A stretch of DNA of 64,000 bases from JAKFVC01 sp040386595 (GTDB lineage Bacteria; Planctomycetota; Planctomycetia; Planctomycetales; Planctomycetaceae), in the NCBI GenBank assembly GCA_040386595.1, contig JAZKFE010000070.1, forward strand, positions 4,010-68,009. The letters run 5' to 3'. Below are positions 7,455 through 16,016 of this stretch, piece by piece (the first letter of the stretch is position 1; each line of letters begins with the position of its first letter). Position numbers and translations under genes: made by a program. The notes beneath the pieces were generated by a model that worked only from the letters and a program-made list of their open reading frames with translations, ran no database searches and had not been told where the DNA came from.

Positions 7455-9989
7455 CTAATGCTTCCGAAACCGCTTGACCAATTCGAACCACAGGATGCTC
7501 AGGATGCCACTTCCCAGGCAGATCAACAGATCGTTGATGTGCAACGTGGAGAAGTGAAACAGACGCCGTGCGAAGGGAACATACAGCACGCAGGTGAGAA
7601 AAATCACGCAGCCCAGGACAACTCCCCAGAGTGCGTTGTTCGGAGTTCGCAGCGTATCGAGTACGGTGCGCGACCAGGAACGGTTCACCAGGATCAGCCC
7701 CAGGTTAGCCAGAATGAGCGTCGTAAAGGCAAGGGTTCTCGCATCGTCCTCACCAAGGTTGCGGTAGAGCGCGACTAGGAATACGGTCAACACAATCACC
7801 AGGACGCTGGTCCCTTGGACGAGTCCCAGTCCGAACAGCCAGCCGTCGAACAGTTTTTCGTTTGGCGGCCGTGGGGGTCGCTGCATGATGTCGGGTTCTT
7901 CGGGCTCGGCCTCGAAGGCGACGCTGCAGGCGGGATCAATCAGGAGTTCCAGGAACAGAATGTGGACGGGCAACAGCACCGATGGCCAGCGGAAGATGAC
8001 GGGGAGTAATGTCATTCCAGCGATCGGCACGTGGCTGGCGACAATATACGTCATCGCCTTCCGCAGATGATCGTAGATCCGGCGTCCCATCCGGACGGCG
8101 CGTACGATCGAGGAAAAGTCGTCGTCCAGCAACACGATCGAGGAGGCTTCACGGGCGACGTCGGTGCCCCGGCCACCCATGGCAATGCCGATGTGGGCGG
8201 CCTTCAACGCGGGGGCGTCGTTGACGCCATCTCCCGTCATGGCCACGATCTCGCCGTTGGCCTTGAGAGCTTGTACTAACCTTAACTTTTGTTCGGGAAC
8301 CATTCGCGCAAAGATGCTGACGGTGCGGAGTCGCTCGCGCAGCGTCGTTTCATCCATCGCTTCAAGCTCTGGTCCGGTCATGATCTGGTCGACCGGAGTC
8401 AGGCCGATTTGTCTCGCAATACTTTGTGCCGTCGCGGCATGGTCGCCGGTGATCATCAAGACGCGCATGCCCGCCGAGTAGCATTCTTGAACGGCAGGCG
8501 CGACAGTCGGACGCAATGGCTCCGCGAGACCTACCAGTCCCAGAAATTCGAAGACGAAGTCGTGCTGGTCACCGGGCAGGTCGCTGTGGCGAAAGACCCC
8601 GCGGGCAACACCCAAGACTCGCAAACCGGTGTCGGCCAGGGCATTGACTTGCGAGGCCATCTGGGCCTGTTGGTCTGACTCCATGTGACACAGGTCGGCG
8701 ATGGCTTCTGGCGCGCCTTTGCTCGCCACGACATACTCTGAGCCCCCTGGCGATTTCCACACGTGCGAGAGAGCCAGGAGTTCCGGCGAAAGAGGGTACT
8801 CACGGACCAGTTCCCAGTCACCGTGTAAGTGTTCGGTGTTAGACAAAAAATCCTGGCCGAGTTGCAGGAAGGCCCGCTCCATGGGGTCGAACGGATTTCG
8901 CTGGCTGGCCAGAATGCCGAATTCCACCAGTTCGTGCAGGTCTTCGGGCAGCGGGCCAGCAGTCAGTTGTTCCAGATCCAGTGTTCGTGTGGCGGTGACC
9001 AGATGGCGAATGGCCATCCGGTTCATGGTCAATGTGCCGGTCTTGTCGACGCACAGGACCGTGGCAGCGCCGAGCGTTTCGATGGCGGCCACTCGCCGCG
9101 TCAGCACTTGCTGTTTAGAAAGTCGCCACGCCCCCAGGGCCAGAAAGATGGTCAGGACTACCGGGAATTCTTCGGGCAACATGGCCATGGCCAGGGTGAT
9201 TCCCGCCAGCAAGCCGTTCAGCCAGTCATGTCGCGTGACGCCGTAAATCACGATCACCAGAGCGCACAGCCCGATACCGAAAATCGCCAGTTTACGAACG
9301 AGCGAGTCGACCTCGCGTTGCAGCAGGGTGTCTTCCGCTTCGATGCTTTGTAAGGCGACGCCGATCTTGCCCATTTCTGTTCGAGATCCGGTTCGCAGGA
9401 CCTTTGCGACGCCTTGTCCCTGCACCACAAGCGATCCGGAAAAGATGAAGGGCAGGTCGTCTCCCCCCGGTCGTTCCTGCTGTTGCACGCCGTCCCAGAC
9501 CGTCTTGCGAACGGGCACCGATTCGCCGGTGAGCAGCGATTCGTCGGCCGAGCAGTTGCTGCACCAGGAGAGCACGGCATCCGCCGGAACGCGGTCACCT
9601 TCGGCCACAATGATCACATCATCGCGCACGACTTCACGGCCGGGAATACGTCGTTGTTGGCCATCGCGCAAGACCAGTGCTCGGGGGCTGGAAAGATCCC
9701 GCAGTGCTTCCATCGCGCGTTCGGTCTTACGCTCCTGGTAGAGCGTGATGCCCATCACAACGAAGACAAACCCCAGCAGCATCGCGGCTTCGCCGGGCTC
9801 GCCAAGGAGTAAATAGACGCCCCCACACGCGAGTAGCAACAAGAACATCGGCTCACGCGCGACGTTCCAGGCGAGTGTCAGCAGGCCGCGTTGCCGTTGT
9901 GAAGGCAGTTCATTGAAGCCGTCGGTTTGCAGACGTTGAGCGGCTTCGGAGGTTGTCAGTCCAGTCAGCTTGCTGAGATCTAATGACAT
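7455..9989 (-). CDS. P2-type cation-translocating ATPase
   Basis: About 844 aa. The order is the N-terminal cation ATPase domain (GLTTSEAAQRLQ, FNELP), M1-M2, actuator domain with LTGES, M3-M4 with PEEFP, phosphorylation site DKTGTLT (Asp about 315), nucleotide-binding domain, MTGDGVNDAPALK, and a C-terminal membrane domain with ILFLELLIDPACS. These define a P-type ATPase of the Ca/Mg/Na-like group. The M4 ion-binding motif reads PEEFP instead of the PEGLP of Ca pumps, so the ion is left open. The ATG at 9989 (MSLDLSKLTG) is preferred over an upstream frame start at 10031. It lies 118 bases downstream of the MMPL-family gene on the same strand and may be co-transcribed. Confidence 0.93.
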   Translation of the reverse strand: MSLDLSKLTGLTTSEAAQRLQTDGFNELPSQRQRGLLTLAWNVAREPMFLLLLACGGVYLLLGEPGEAAMLLGFVFVVMGITLYQERKTERAMEALRDLSSPRALVLRDGQQRRIPGREVVRDDVIIVAEGDRVPADAVLSWCSNCSADESLLTGESVPVRKTVWDGVQQQERPGGDDLPFIFSGSLVVQGQGVAKVLRTGSRTEMGKIGVALQSIEAEDTLLQREVDSLVRKLAIFGIGLCALVIVIYGVTRHDWLNGLLAGITLAMAMLPEEFPVVLTIFLALGAWRLSKQQVLTRRVAAIETLGAATVLCVDKTGTLTMNRMAIRHLVTATRTLDLEQLTAGPLPEDLHELVEFGILASQRNPFDPMERAFLQLGQDFLSNTEHLHGDWELVREYPLSPELLALSHVWKSPGGSEYVVASKGAPEAIADLCHMESDQQAQMASQVNALADTGLRVLGVARGVFRHSDLPGDQHDFVFEFLGLVGLAEPLRPTVAPAVQECYSAGMRVLMITGDHAATAQSIARQIGLTPVDQIMTGPELEAMDETTLRERLRTVSIFARMVPEQKLRLVQALKANGEIVAMTGDGVNDAPALKAAHIGIAMGGRGTDVAREASSIVLLDDDFSSIVRAVRMGRRIYDHLRKAMTYIVASHVPIAGMTLLPVIFRWPSVLLPVHILFLELLIDPACSVAFEAEPEEPDIMQRPPRPPNEKLFDGWLFGLGLVQGTSVLVIVLTVFLVALYRNLGEDDARTLAFTTLILANLGLILVNRSWSRTVLDTLRTPNNALWGVVLGCVIFLTCVLYVPFARRLFHFSTLHINDLLICLGSGILSILWFELVKRFRKH

Positions 9990-10107
9990 GCAGCGGTGTG
10001 GCTCCGTGGACGCCAGGCCCCCCCGACTCAATCGTTGTTTGCGAGACGACTTCGCAGGATTTCTAAGTACTGGCGGAGTCCTTGTCGCAAATCACGTTGA
10101 CGAAGTA

Positions 10108-12531
10108 TCAGGCCGGCGGTGTTTTCCCCGGTGGTGCGATTTTCGCTCCCAGCAGGTAGCTCAGCCGCGGTCCGAAGCGATTGGTATTCAGCATGATCAA
10201 CCAGGCTGGAACCAAGATCGGCCGCACGACGAAGGTATCCAGCAGCACGCCGAACGCCAGGGCAAATCCCAACTGCTGCGAGCCACGCAAGTGACCGGCC
10301 AGGACCAGCGAGAAGAATGTTCCCGCCATGATAATACCGCAGCTGGAGATGATGCTTCCCGTTGACAGCAATGCCGTACGAATCCCTTCGACCGGTCCGT
10401 GTTTGACCTGGTCTTCATCAATGCGGGCCATCAGGAAAATGTTGTAGTCCTCACCGACCGCAATCAGAATCGTGAACAGGAAGATGGGTACCTTCCAGTC
10501 AATACCAGCAAATACCGGGTCAATGGCCCAGAAGACGAAGATCGTCACGCCCAACGAGACGAAGTAGCTGAAGAAGACGCTCAGGACCAGATATCCCGAG
10601 ATCGAGACCATTCTTAACAGCAGCACCAGAATGATAAACACGACGGTCAGCACGGCGCCGTCAATGACCAATTGATCGCGATCGGTGACCGTTTTCAGAT
10701 CCAGGATGCTGGCGGTCGTTCCGACGTAATGGAACTCGGTTCCCTTCTTGATCTTCGCTGGCAGTAACTCTTGGAATTTCTGTTGCACAAATTCCAGTTG
10801 TCGCATGCTGTCGCGGGAGAAAGGATCTTCCTTCAGAACCAAGTCGAGCCGCACTACGTGCTGGTCGTAGGGTTCGGTACTGCTGACGTAGCGTTTTCTG
10901 GCGAGTCCTTTGACGACGGCTCCGGCTTGAATCGAGAGGCCCAGCGGATTGATGGAACTCCGGATATCCGTGAGTCTCAATTCCTCTTTCTTCTCGGACA
11001 GCGCAACCACGAACTCTTCGAATGCGTCGAGGTTTTCGCCATCGCTGAAGTCCACGTTCGGGTTATGGATCAAAACCGTAATCGGTCCCGTCTCACCGGC
11101 GGCAAAGTGATCCTGAACAGCCTTCGCCCCGACGACACTCATGGTGGTGGGAGGCAGTTCGCTCAATAATCCGTAGCTCAGGTCGCTGTGAAAAATGACA
11201 CCAATGATGGCGAAGGGCAGCATGAGCAGCACGCAACTGGTCCAGATCGCACCGGGGCGACGCATTAACGCGGCTCCGATGATTTCCCAAATGCGGTGTA
11301 CGCCGTGCTGTTCGATCCAGCGGGTAAACACGGTCGTCCCGGAGACCCAGCCGCCATGGCGACTGAGGCCGGTATTGCGCATCTGCGGCCAGAAGGCGAA
11401 TCGTCCCGCCATTTTGATTAGGGCAGGGGTGAATGTCAGCGAGCAGATCAACATGATCAGCAGCGAGAAGGAGATGCCGATACCCGCCTGTTGAAACTTT
11501 CCAAACAGGGCGAACACCATCATGCCGATACCGCACATGACGGTTCCGGCACTGGCCATCAGCGCCGCGCCGACCTTCTCCAGCGATCGCTCCATGGCCT
11601 GTTCGACACTCAGGCCGTGGTCGTACTCTTCTTTATAACGGGCGATCAGAAACAGGCAGTAATCAATGCCCGCTCCATAGACCACGACCGCGATGTAGGT
11701 TCGCAGGCCGACGAACGGCTTCAGCAGGGTGAACGGTTCAATTCCCGACTTGCCAGCCCATGTCATCAGGATCAGCAGGGCCATCGAAATTTGGACGGAA
11801 ATGAACACGCACATCAACGGAATGAGTGCGATGAAGGGAGCGCGATAGATGGCCAAGAGCAGCCCGATGACCAGAATCATCGTCCAGGATTCAGTGCTAC
11901 TGGCACTTTCGTTGGCGGCGGTCAGCATGTCGCGCCCCACCGTTGCGGGGCCGCTGAGCGCTAAATGCAGGCCGGGGGGAATGTCTTTACGCAGTTCCCC
12001 GTGCTCGGCGTCAATCAGGCGTTCGATCCGATCAATCGTCGGCTTGTTGCGGTGGTCTAGAAACTCAGTCTTCAGCTCAACGATCACCAGCGTGGCTTTG
12101 CCGTCCACACTATTGAGAAGCCGGCCCACCTGTTTATCGTTGAAATCGCGAACCTTCTCGATGATCGAGTTGGGTTCGGCGTGCATTGCCTCCAACCGGG
12201 GCGTCAGCAATTTTTCGATAAACGCCCGGTCGTTGTCTTCAATCTGGGTGCTGCGATGCCGCACCACAATGACAACGCTACTGGCTAGATGGTCGTTCGG
12301 AAAAGCTTTGCGGAACAGATCTTCCGCGACGATGCTGGGCATCGTCTTGGGTAAGAAGGCGAATTCGCCGTCTTCCGCGATATCCTGCCATCCCGGAATT
12401 TTAACGGAGAAGACGCCTAACTTGTTAAGCCATCCCGTCAAAATGCCGTTAGCACAAACTGCAAGCACCAACCACACGGCGAGACTGAGCCGCCAATGGC
12501 GCACGACACGAATACCAAGCCGTTGAAACAT
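10108..12531 (-). CDS. MMPL/RND-family transporter
   Basis: 807 aa. Two repeats of one membrane helix, a large soluble loop and a block of five helices can be seen: first helix at about 13-32, first block about 220-400, second lone helix about 435-460, second block about 640-780. GxDYCLFLIARY and GEDYNIFLMARI, located in the two blocks, are equivalent RND motif-like segments with the conserved Asp. This is the MMPL layout: proton-driven export of lipids or small molecules across the cytoplasmic membrane. No membrane-fusion or outer-membrane partner is adjacent. The substrate is unknown; hopanoid or lipid transport is only a family-based possibility. Confidence 0.88.
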   Translation of the reverse strand: MFQRLGIRVVRHWRLSLAVWLVLAVCANGILTGWLNKLGVFSVKIPGWQDIAEDGEFAFLPKTMPSIVAEDLFRKAFPNDHLASSVVIVVRHRSTQIEDNDRAFIEKLLTPRLEAMHAEPNSIIEKVRDFNDKQVGRLLNSVDGKATLVIVELKTEFLDHRNKPTIDRIERLIDAEHGELRKDIPPGLHLALSGPATVGRDMLTAANESASSTESWTMILVIGLLLAIYRAPFIALIPLMCVFISVQISMALLILMTWAGKSGIEPFTLLKPFVGLRTYIAVVVYGAGIDYCLFLIARYKEEYDHGLSVEQAMERSLEKVGAALMASAGTVMCGIGMMVFALFGKFQQAGIGISFSLLIMLICSLTFTPALIKMAGRFAFWPQMRNTGLSRHGGWVSGTTVFTRWIEQHGVHRIWEIIGAALMRRPGAIWTSCVLLMLPFAIIGVIFHSDLSYGLLSELPPTTMSVVGAKAVQDHFAAGETGPITVLIHNPNVDFSDGENLDAFEEFVVALSEKKEELRLTDIRSSINPLGLSIQAGAVVKGLARKRYVSSTEPYDQHVVRLDLVLKEDPFSRDSMRQLEFVQQKFQELLPAKIKKGTEFHYVGTTASILDLKTVTDRDQLVIDGAVLTVVFIILVLLLRMVSISGYLVLSVFFSYFVSLGVTIFVFWAIDPVFAGIDWKVPIFLFTILIAVGEDYNIFLMARIDEDQVKHGPVEGIRTALLSTGSIISSCGIIMAGTFFSLVLAGHLRGSQQLGFALAFGVLLDTFVVRPILVPAWLIMLNTNRFGPRLSYLLGAKIAPPGKTPPA

Positions 12532-12750
12532 AAGGTGATATCAGCACAGTATGGAAAAATGCCTGCCCCATCCTTAGGCAATACAGAATTTTAGATCCGC
12601 GTTACCCCTAGTGAGAACGTCCTAGAGAACACTCTCGATGCAATCAGGGCAATCAGAATAGTCGCCACGTTACCGGTTCAAAACACCAGCGTCAATCAAC
12701 TCAAGGCATTCCTGGACATGAAGATAAGGGTGGCTTCTGCCGAACCGGTC

Positions 12751-12877
12751 ATCGCCGTTGTTCGCTCTACGAACTTCACGCATTCGCAGCTGCGAGTCTG
12801 AATTGACCTTGAGGTTCCATTCAGAACCCACCTTACTCTGGCGAGCGCATTCAATTCACGGAGTGAACAACGACGAT
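12751..12877 (+). repeat. 127-bp palindromic element, copy A
   Basis: Ends are imperfect inverted repeats related to ATAGTCGTTGTTCGCTC. The length is exactly 127 bp, as in copies B and C; copy A is in the same orientation as B and is the most diverged. It lies just downstream of the purB stop (12909, minus). A short frame through it is an artefact of the repeat. Confidence 0.85.
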
Positions 12878-12908
12878 AATGGACCATGTGGCTCAGCGGG
12901 AAACCGCT

Positions 12909-14339
12909 CTAAACCCGCAATTCTTCGGATTGCTGATGCAGCAGGTCACGGTACTTTTCACGAATGGGATCGACCACTTCGCGAATAAAATCGTCTACCT
13001 GCTCGGGAGCTCGGCCGATGAATTGCTGCGGATCGAGAGTTCCTGTCAGGTCGACTGTCGCAAACGCAGGGTCTTTTGCCAGTCGCTCCATGAGGTCGTT
13101 GGGGCGGCCGAACTGTTTGACTTCACGGCCTGCGTCTTGGCTGTGAACGCGAATCGATTCGTGCAGTTCCTGGCGATCGCCTCCCGCTTCCACACCGCGC
13201 ATCAGAATTTGTTCCGTCGCCATGAACGGCAATTCTTCCAGCAAATGCTTCGCGATGACCTGCGGATAGACCACCAGTCCGTCGACGACATTGCGATAAA
13301 TAATGAGGACCGCATCGATTGCCAGCAGTGCCTGCGGGATCGTCAGGCGGCGATTGGCACTGTCGTCCAGCGTGCGTTCCAGCCACTGTACCGCAGCAGT
13401 TTGATCGGCACTGGAAACCAGGCTCATCGCGAACCGGGCCAGCCCGCACATGCGTTCGGCACGCATGGGGTTCCGCTTGTAGGCCATGGCCGACGAGCCA
13501 ATTTGATGCTCTTCGAACGGCTCTTCGAGTTCCTTGCGACTTTGCAAAATGCGCAAGTCGCTGCCTGCCTTGTGAGCGGACTGGGCGACGCTGCTGAGCG
13601 TGGCCAGCACGTGGGCGTCGACCTTGCGTGAGTAGGTCTGGCCGGTAACTGGGTAGACTTCGTCAAATCCCATCTTGGCGGCGACGCGGCGGTCGAGTTC
13701 GACCACTTTGGCATGATCGCCATGGAATAGCTCGAGGAAGGTGGCTTGAGTGCCGGTCGTGCCCTTGGCACCGCGGAATCGCAGTGTTTGCAGGCGGTGT
13801 TCGATTTCTTCCAGGTCAAGAACCAGATCGTAGCACCACAAGGCGGCACGTTTGCCCACGGTCGTGGGTTGCGCCGGCTGCAAGTGAGTGAATCCCAAGC
13901 AGGCCAGACTGCGATATTCGTGGGCGAACCGGGCCAGGTGATCGATCACGCCGATAAGTCGTCCGCGCAGGATCTGCAAGCTCTGACGCAACAGCAGCAA
14001 ATCAGCGTTGTCCGTGACGTAGCAGCTGGTCGCACCGAGGTGAATGATCGCACGAGCACCCGGACAGCGGTCGCCGTAGGTGTGCACGTGGGCCATGACG
14101 TCGTGGCGCAGCTTCTTTTCGTGCTTCGCAGCCAGATCAAAATCAATATCGTCGACGGCCGAGCGAAGTTCGTCGATCTGAGCCTGAGTGACGGGCAGCC
14201 CCAGTTCGGCTTCTGCTTCAGCGAGCGCGACCCATAATTTCCGCCACGTTGAGTGTTTCACCTGAGGTGACCACAGCCGGCACATTTCGCGTGAGGCATA
14301 CCGGCCAATCAACGGGTTGTCGTATAATTCGTGAGACAT
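12909..14339 (-). CDS. purB: Adenylosuccinate lyase
   Basis: 476 aa. Catalyses two steps of purine synthesis: SAICAR to AICAR plus fumarate, and adenylosuccinate to AMP plus fumarate. The signature loop GSSAMAYKRNPMRAER is present at about residues 285-300, HLGATSCYVTDNADL at about 97-111 and GFTHLQPAQPTTVGKR at about 147-162. The C-terminal half (ERTLDDSANRR, GLVVYPQVI, ELPFMATE, GRAPEQV) reads like the long animal-type ADSL rather than the shorter Bacillus type. The ATG at 14339 gives MSHELYDNPLIGRYAS; an earlier in-frame start at 14378 is unlikely. Flanked by repeat copies A (3' side) and B (5' side). Confidence 0.96.
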   Translation of the reverse strand: MSHELYDNPLIGRYASREMCRLWSPQVKHSTWRKLWVALAEAEAELGLPVTQAQIDELRSAVDDIDFDLAAKHEKKLRHDVMAHVHTYGDRCPGARAIIHLGATSCYVTDNADLLLLRQSLQILRGRLIGVIDHLARFAHEYRSLACLGFTHLQPAQPTTVGKRAALWCYDLVLDLEEIEHRLQTLRFRGAKGTTGTQATFLELFHGDHAKVVELDRRVAAKMGFDEVYPVTGQTYSRKVDAHVLATLSSVAQSAHKAGSDLRILQSRKELEEPFEEHQIGSSAMAYKRNPMRAERMCGLARFAMSLVSSADQTAAVQWLERTLDDSANRRLTIPQALLAIDAVLIIYRNVVDGLVVYPQVIAKHLLEELPFMATEQILMRGVEAGGDRQELHESIRVHSQDAGREVKQFGRPNDLMERLAKDPAFATVDLTGTLDPQQFIGRAPEQVDDFIREVVDPIREKYRDLLHQQSEELRV

Positions 14340-14506
14340 AATCTCCTGCAATATTTCGTGAGTCGCGAACCAAAACAAAGATCATAGCCGCGAACAGGCC
14401 GGGATGAAAGAAAACCGCCGTTTACACCAAGAAACGTTCCGGCAACTACAAGCCTGAAACGTTTTCACCTCACTTGATTCATTCACAGCGACGCAGTCGC
14501 CGGGTG

Positions 14507-14661
14507 AGCGAGAGTAAACCATAGTCGTTGTTCGCTCCGCGAACATAACGGATTCGCAGTAGCCGGTTGGAATTCGCATTCAACTTCAATGCAGATCCCA
14601 CCTCGCTACTGCGAGCGCGTTCAGTTCGCAGAGCGAACAACGACTATGGTTTACTCTCGCT
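14507..14661 (+). repeat. Palindromic element, copy B, with extended arms
   Basis: The 127-bp core (14521-14647) is of the same family as A and C. Here the inverted arms run further out to 38 bp each (14507-14544 and 14624-14661) with one mismatch. The right arm overlaps the last codons and the TAG stop of the ATP-grasp-like gene (ends 14644), so the element provides the stop codon and the left arm carries an inverted copy of the gene's end. Confidence 0.9.
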
Positions 14662-15728
14662 GATCACCAACCATGACCGAGCGGTCGTCTGCAACACTTT
14701 TGCCGTGGGATCAGCTTCAACAGCGGCAGCCACCCACTGAGGATCATGTAGCCAATCCGCCGCGCACTCGGCCGGGACGAATCGTCTCAGCCCCAAGGCC
14801 AGCCGTCCCATCGTGTATCGAGCATTCAGATCCTGTAGCGGACGGCAAATGATCTCGCCTTCTGGGGTGCGATACCGCATGGCGTCGATCCCCATCGGTC
14901 CCCAATACCCTTGCTGCTGCACGCGATCCGCCACCTGACGAGTCGCCTCCACTGCGGGTTGCCACTCAGTCAGTGCATCGGGGGAGCAGGTCAACCGGCT
15001 GCCGCGGTAGGTCCCCGACGCATCAGTTAACAGCGGTGTGATTCCGACTAATTGCGGTTCCCCCGAGCGGGGCACGTCCCACTGCAGACCGGCTTCTTCA
15101 ATGCGTTCGACCCAAGGTTCAAACACCAATCCCGCCGAGTGTGCGAACCGCTTCCGAGCCCAATTGAGAACGGGTTCGCTGACCAGGGGCCCTCGTCCCA
15201 GGCTGCGTTCACGGCCTGCCATGCCAAAGTTGGCTTTCAAGACCCAGCCCGCTCCGTCGGTGGCCTGATTCGCCACATGCGAGGTCAGTTCATCCACAGA
15301 ATGCAGCACGGTGGAACCGGGCAAGGCAATTCCCAATTCGTGCTCCAGCTCCCAGCGGAAGATCCGGCTATTGACGTATCGGACGGTCTCGATCGGTGGA
15401 GCAGGGCAGGACCAGCCGTGGCTTTGGCCCCAAGTCACAAGGCCTGCCGTCCAACCCCAGGGGACTAATTCCCAATCGGTACCAAGCGGCAATTCGCGTT
15501 CCTGGGAAATGAACCGAGGCAGGCTGTGACCTTGGTTTCGTAGGNNNNNNNNNNAAAGTCGAATGCAGGGATGCCAGTTGGCGACCAGATGACATCATCC
15601 GCAGCGGCGACCGACAGCCATGCCGACACCAGGTCGGCAGCCAGATGCTGTACCTCGGGAGAAAGCTTTCGCGGTCCTGACGCCAGTTCGTGTTCGAAAT
15701 CAAAGTTTCCCACAAACACGCGTGGCAC
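14644..15728 (-). CDS. ATP-grasp-like protein, interrupted by an assembly gap
   Basis: The C-terminal 282 aa lie in one frame (14644-15492 and upstream), and the N-terminal segment starting MPRVFVGNFDFEHEL at 15728 lies in another. The switch coincides with the ten N at 15545-15554. After the gap the main frame reads on as LRNQGHSLPRFISQERELPLGTDW, so one gene is split only because the gap length is nominal. ATP-grasp-like features are GWVLKANFGMAGRER (nucleotide-binding strand and glycine loop), LVFEPWVERIEE, and GIDAMRYRTP followed by RPLQDLNARYTMG, which matches the Asp/Asn/Arg metal and phosphate positions. Possible amide or peptide ligase; substrate unknown. It sits between purB and glyA on the same strand and between inverted repeat copies B and C. 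Confidence 0.7.
15545..15554. other. Assembly gap (10 N)
   Basis: Ten undetermined bases inside the ATP-grasp-like gene. Reading frames on either side differ, so the true gap length is not congruent to ten modulo three if the gene is intact. Confidence 0.98.
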
Positions 15729-15775
15729 AAGTGGCTTTCAGAGAAGAGGCGGTCAACGGGATGCGAGACTCGTTG

Positions 15776-15902
15776 ATAGTCGTTGTTCGCTCCGCGAACA
15801 TAACGCGCTCGCAGTGGCGAGGTGGGATTTGCGCTGAAGTTGAATGCGAATTCCAGCCGGCCACTGAGAATCCGTTCTGTTCGCGGAGCGAACAACGACT
15901 AT
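15776..15902 (-). repeat. 127-bp palindromic element, copy C
   Basis: Same length and sequence family as copies A and B but in inverse orientation: read forward it matches the reverse complement of B almost end to end. It lies between the start of the ATP-grasp-like gene and the terminator of glyA. Confidence 0.9.
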
Positions 15903-15934
15903 GGTTCTGCAGAGCCTCACCTTCGGAAATTTTC

Positions 15935-15968
15935 ACGGCGGTGTCACAATAGTGACACCGCCGTTTTT
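15935..15968. terminator. Hairpin terminator downstream of glyA
   Basis: A 13-bp perfect stem (ACGGCGGTGTCAC / GTGACACCGCCGT) with a tiny loop, followed on the plus strand by TTTTT. It is 49 bases beyond the glyA stop. The T-run is on the plus side; on the minus strand the tail is AAAATTT, so it would be a weaker or bidirectional terminator for glyA. Confidence 0.7.
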
Positions 15969-16016
15969 CTTCGTGAGATCAATGTTCCGATCTCGATCTA
16001 ACTTTGAGGCTGGTCA

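Noticed and set aside
12696..12887. 63-aa frame through element A
   Set aside because: Coded by the palindromic repeat; related peptides in B and C show it is a by-product.
15368..15895. 175-aa frame spanning the N run
   Set aside because: Out of frame with the ATP-grasp-like protein after the gap and partly inside repeat C.
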